Assembly: GCA_012270625.1 (NCBI GenBank)
Contig: JAAXHZ010000281.1
Span: 1 to 8,410 of the forward strand
Source of the DNA: Dehalococcoidia bacterium
GTDB lineage: Bacteria; Chloroflexota; Dehalococcoidia; SAR202; UBA11138
Direction: 5' to 3'
DNA: 8,410 nt
Shown here: one piece after another, positions 5,461-8,410 of the stretch
Numbering within the stretch: position 1 is the first letter of the stretch
Layout of the letters: every line of letters begins with the position of its first letter
Made by a program: the position numbers and the translations under genes
The notes under the pieces: model-generated
The model's database searches: none
What the model saw: the letters and a program-made list of their open reading frames with translations, nothing else
Told to the model about the DNA's origin: nothing

Positions 5461-6171
5461 ATGCAGGCCGTGGAACAAGGGCCGATAGTCGTCGCGAGTC
5501 AGGTCCACAAGACCTACAGCAGCGGCAAGGGAGTAAAGGTGCACGCCCTCCGAGGTATTGATCTTCGCGTAAACAAGGCAGAGGTGGTGGGCATTATGGG
5601 GCCGAGCGGGTGCGGGAAGACAACGCTGCTGAACTGTCTGTCCGGGATCGACAACATAGACGAGGGCAAGATCACAATCGGTGGCATTTCGCTCAGCGAC
5701 ATGGACGACAACAGCCGGACCGACTACCGCGCCCAGGAGATGGGGTTCGTGTTTCAGCTATACAATCTCCTGCCGGTGCTGAGCTCGGTCGAGAACGTCG
5801 AGCTGCCCATGCTGGTCAGCGGGGCCAAGTCCAGCCTCGCACGAGCGAAGGCGATGGAATCGCTGGATCTGGTAGGTCTGACAGACTGGGCAGGTCACAG
5901 ACCATCCGAGCTGTCGGGTGGGCAGAGGCAGCGCGTGACCATTGCCCGGGCACTTGTAAACGAGCCTGAAATCGTCTGGGCGGACGAGCCGACCGGAGAC
6001 CTGGACTCGGAGACCGCCCAGGAGATCATGGACCTGATTCTCGACCTGAATCGGCGAAACAGGCAGACGTTCATCATCGTCACGCACGCACCGGAGATCG
6101 GCGAGCAGTGCCACCGAATCGTGCGGATGCGTGATGGACAGATAGAGAGCGACGGGAACGGCGCTAGATAA
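5461..6171 (+). CDS. ABC transporter ATP-binding protein (LolD/MacB type)
   Basis: The cytoplasmic ATPase subunit of an ABC system, 236 residues. Motifs in order: Walker [10 protein letters not shown] (47-55), Q-loop [10 protein letters not shown] (97-106, Gln99), the LolD/MacB-style ENVELPM (111-117), signature LSGGQRQRV (151-159), Walker B IVWADEP with catalytic Glu176, D-loop GDLD (179-182) and H-loop His209. These subunits normally work with an FtsX/MacB-type permease in lipoprotein or peptide export or cell-envelope tasks. ATG 5461 is preferred: AAGGAG (5445-5450) lies 10 nt upstream, and residues before it (from a TTG at 5386) do not resemble the family. It is the only plus-strand gene here, with no permease next to it. 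Its stop overlaps the convergent glutamate dehydrogenase gene by 8 nt. The transported substrate is unknown. Confidence 0.92.
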   Translation: MQAVEQGPIVVASQVHKTYSSGKGVKVHALRGIDLRVNKAEVVGIMGPSGCGKTTLLNCLSGIDNIDEGKITIGGISLSDMDDNSRTDYRAQEMGFVFQLYNLLPVLSSVENVELPMLVSGAKSSLARAKAMESLDLVGLTDWAGHRPSELSGGQRQRVTIARALVNEPEIVWADEPTGDLDSETAQEIMDLILDLNRRNRQTFIIVTHAPEIGEQCHRIVRMRDGQIESDGNGAR

Positions 6172-7414
6172 ATCCCCTTAGCTGAGCGACTTCGGCCACT
6201 CGTCCGACACCTACCAAGAACGCGGCGTCGCGGTAGCTGATGCCCTCAGCGAGTGCGGTCTCACGGACGATCCGGTACGCCTTCGTGATGATCGTATCCA
6301 GCTCTTCGTTAACCTCTTCGAGGGTCCACCTGTGCTGGTAGAGATTCTGAGTCCACTCGAAGTAGGAGACGATGACGCCGCCGGCGTTGACGAGTATGTC
6401 AGGAATGACTGTCACACCGCGGTCCTCGAGTATGGCGTCGGCCTCGGGTGTGACCGGGTGGTTGGCGGCTTCTACGACGAGATTGGCGCGGACGCGCGAA
6501 GCGTTGCCCTCATGGACGACGCGGTCGATAGCCGCGGGCACGAGTACTTCGCAGTCCAGCTCCAGGAGCTCACTGTTGTCTATGGAGTCCGCGCCTTCGA
6601 ACCCGACTACGGTGCCAGCTTCGTCTGAATGGGCGACCAGCGCATCGATGTCGAGTCCGGCGTCGTTATGAACGCCGCCGTTGACATCGGAGACCGCGAC
6701 CACCCTGCAACCCAACTCGCCCGCGATACGCGCGGTCCATGAGCCCACGTTGCCGAATCCTTGGATAGCTATCCGCGCCCCCTGCGGGTCCATTCCGAGG
6801 TCTGCCGCAGCGCTGCGCAAGACGAAAACCACTCCCCTGCCAGTAGCCTGTTCGCGGCCCACCGAGCCACCAAGCTCGACAGGCTTGCCAGTGACGATAC
6901 CGGGAGTGTAGCCATGGAGCTGTCCGTAGGCGTCCATCATCCAGGCCATTGTCTGCGCGTTGGTACCGAGATCGGGCGCGGGGATGTCCCTGTTAACCGC
7001 TATCAGGTGCTCGATGTTGGTCGTGTACCTGCGTGTGAGCCGATTAAGCTCTCCTGTACTCAGTGAGAGAGGATCGCACTGTACACCGCCCTTAGCTCCG
7101 CCAAACGGTATATCCACGATCGCGGTCTTCCAGGTCATGAGTGACGCGAGTGCCCGTACCTCTTCCTGATCGGCCTCGGGATGGTATCGGACGCCTCCCT
7201 TGTAGGGACCACGCACTCCATTGTGCTGAACCCGGTACCCAGTGAAGACCTCTATCGAGCCATTATCCATTCTAACTGGAACAGACACCGTCAGCTCTCG
7301 CCAGGGTCTGCGAAGCATGTCTTGCACACCATCAGCGAGACCTAGCCTGTCAGCGGCGCGGTCAAAGAAGACGTTCACGCCATCGAATGTGGATTGAGGG
7401 ATGTTGGTCGTCAT
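6164..7414 (-). CDS. gdhA: Glu/Leu/Phe/Val dehydrogenase, probable glutamate dehydrogenase
   Basis: Catalyses reversible oxidative deamination of glutamate to 2-oxoglutarate and ammonia with NAD(P), in the cytosol. The 416 residues match hexameric bacterial and archaeal enzymes. Seen: [11 protein letters not shown] (69-79, Lys72 for the substrate carboxylate), MTWK (93-96), PFGGAKGG (103-110, catalytic Lys108), PAPDLGT (145-151, Asp148), Rossmann GFGNVGS (219-225) and VSYFEWTQN (349-357). Lys72 plus Ser350 fits glutamate rather than branched-chain or aromatic amino acids. VSD after the second Rossmann strand hints at NAD, with dual use possible. ATG 7414 is chosen over an in-frame GTG at 7426, because AGG about 10 nt before the ATG is the only Shine-Dalgarno-like site. 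It follows otsA by 45 nt on the same strand and may share its transcript. No terminator is visible at its 3' end, which overlaps the convergent ABC gene. Confidence 0.93.
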   Translation of the reverse strand: MTTNIPQSTFDGVNVFFDRAADRLGLADGVQDMLRRPWRELTVSVPVRMDNGSIEVFTGYRVQHNGVRGPYKGGVRYHPEADQEEVRALASLMTWKTAIVDIPFGGAKGGVQCDPLSLSTGELNRLTRRYTTNIEHLIAVNRDIPAPDLGTNAQTMAWMMDAYGQLHGYTPGIVTGKPVELGGSVGREQATGRGVVFVLRSAAADLGMDPQGARIAIQGFGNVGSWTARIAGELGCRVVAVSDVNGGVHNDAGLDIDALVAHSDEAGTVVGFEGADSIDNSELLELDCEVLVPAAIDRVVHEGNASRVRANLVVEAANHPVTPEADAILEDRGVTVIPDILVNAGGVIVSYFEWTQNLYQHRWTLEEVNEELDTIITKAYRIVRETALAEGISYRDAAFLVGVGRVAEVAQLRGFI

Positions 7415-7459
7415 GCGATGCAGCACCTGACGGTATCGGTTTAACTGCTGATTAGCCGC

Positions 7460-8410
7460 TCATATTTTAGCATCCTCAAGGCGCGGGAGATTGTCGCCGG
7501 ACTGCGGCAGCTGTTGGAGATCGGCAGTGAAGGTCGCGCTCCACCAGGAGGCGGTGTTGCGCTCGACGATCTCGTTCATTCGTCTCCACCGGGACTCACG
7601 CTCCACCAGCGGCATCCGGAGCGCGGAGTAGAGGGATCGGGCCATGCCGTCTATATCGAACGGGTTGACGATCACGGCATCGGTGAGCTCGGCAGCCGCC
7701 CCCGCGAGGCTCGACAGCATAAGTACCCCAGGCTCGTCCACCTGGGACACAACAAACTCCTTGGCGATCAGGTTCATGCCGTCTCTCAGCGGCGTGACCA
7801 TGTTGACGTCGGCGTCCCTGTAGAATGCCGCGAGACTCTCCTGGCTGAAGTAGCGGTACAGGTATCGCAGCGGGATCCAATCTCCCTCTGAGTAGCGCCC
7901 GTTTATCTCTCCCGTGAGACGCTCGACGGTCTCACGCTCGCGGACGTATTCGGGAACTCGGGCGCGCGACGGGTTGGATATCTGGACGAATGAGACCTCT
8001 CCGTGTAAGTGCCGGTGCTGTTCGAGCATTCGAGAGAACGCCTGGAGTCGGTGTGGGATGCCCTTGGTGTAGTCCAGCCGATCTACTCCTATGATGACTC
8101 GGGTGGAGGAGTCCAGACCCAACATTCCCCTCAGCGATTCATGGGACGCTCGCGCCGCATTCTGGAACGTGGGGGGATCTATGCCAATTGGATAGACACC
8201 CAACCTGACGGAGCGACCGCTGTAGGCGAAGTCGCGTCCGTTCCAGTCTCCGCCCAACTCAGACCTAAATGCATCCACCAAGTTGAGCATGTACCGGCGC
8301 GTGTGGACGCCGATCAGGTCGAATGACATCATCGCGGAGAGGAGGTCTCGCGACCACGGCAGGACGGAGAAGATATCTGCGCCTGGGAACGGCGTATGAA
8401 GAAAAAAGCC
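7460..8410 (-). CDS. otsA: Trehalose-6-phosphate synthase (GT20), 5' end beyond the window
   Basis: OtsA joins UDP- or ADP-glucose and glucose-6-phosphate into trehalose-6-phosphate. The visible 316 codons are the C-terminal two thirds of a protein usually of 450-490 residues; the frame runs open off the right edge. From the edge: [14 protein letters not shown] and VLPW (the N-domain substrate region), [19 protein letters not shown] (visible residues 108-119, with Arg and Lys contacting the donor phosphates), [22 protein letters not shown] (206-218) and SLAGAAAEL (234-242). It ends shortly after the conserved TASWW segment, so the 3' end is complete. No otsB phosphatase follows; the next gene is glutamate dehydrogenase. 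In-frame Met codons at 8332 and 8329 are internal, because conserved family sequence continues upstream of them. Confidence 0.95.
   Translation of the reverse strand, partial: GFFLHTPFPGADIFSVLPWSRDLLSAMMSFDLIGVHTRRYMLNLVDAFRSELGGDWNGRDFAYSGRSVRLGVYPIGIDPPTFQNAARASHESLRGMLGLDSSTRVIIGVDRLDYTKGIPHRLQAFSRMLEQHRHLHGEVSFVQISNPSRARVPEYVRERETVERLTGEINGRYSEGDWIPLRYLYRYFSQESLAAFYRDADVNMVTPLRDGMNLIAKEFVVSQVDEPGVLMLSSLAGAAAELTDAVIVNPFDIDGMARSLYSALRMPLVERESRWRRMNEIVERNTASWWSATFTADLQQLPQSGDNLPRLEDAKI

Noticed and set aside
1..8410. CRISPR array, insertion sequence, phage gene, tRNA or rRNA
   Set aside because: No regularly spaced repeats, transposase or integrase motifs, or tRNA/rRNA-like segments were found on either strand by reading.

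Overview
The window reads as ordinary, densely packed bacterial chromosome of fairly high GC, with high GC at third codon positions in the core genes. The best guess at the source is Chloroflexota (Dehalococcoidia or SAR202-like). That rests on two different luciferase-like flavin/F420 oxidoreductases within 5 kb, a class I transcriptional T-box leader, a CoaX-type pantothenate kinase, a 4-oxalocrotonate tautomerase homologue and an HTH-free, plasmid-free housekeeping setting. An actinobacterium is the main alternative. The assignment is inference from gene content, not from a marker gene.

Layout. Bases 1-485 hold no confident protein gene. They carry a complete minus-strand leader: promoter, tryptophan-type T-box riboswitch (specifier UGG) and intrinsic terminator. 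It must control a gene lying just left of the window, most likely trpS or a trp biosynthetic gene. Bases 486-4847 are a minus-strand block. In transcription order it holds a luciferase-like oxidoreductase, coaX, coaBC, a tautomerase of 61 residues and a second, F420-type luciferase-like oxidoreductase. The first three are separated by only 3 nt each and form a convincing operon. A plausible promoter and a hairpin overlapping the ribosome binding site stand in front of it. Bases 4964-5365 hold a PIN-domain (VapC-like) reading frame that lacks the N-terminal catalytic strand and is probably a remnant. Bases 5461-6171 carry the only plus-strand gene, a LolD/MacB-type ABC ATPase without its permease. 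Its stop codon overlaps by 8 nt the stop of a convergent glutamate dehydrogenase gene (6164-7414). Bases 7460-8410 are the C-terminal two thirds of trehalose-6-phosphate synthase (OtsA), cut by the right edge.

How the genes fit. CoaX and CoaBC catalyse the pantothenate to 4'-phosphopantetheine part of coenzyme A synthesis: CoaX makes 4'-phosphopantothenate, CoaBC adds cysteine and decarboxylates. The flanking oxidoreductases and tautomerase look catabolic, but their substrates cannot be read from sequence. OtsA and glutamate dehydrogenase (45 nt apart) may be co-transcribed; trehalose and glutamate are both common compatible solutes, so a stress link is possible but unproven. I see no IS element, CRISPR array, tRNA, rRNA or phage gene, and no convincing new multi-gene system. 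The most informative items are the Trp T-box with its short downstream ORF, the altered active-site residues of CoaBC, and the truncated PIN gene.
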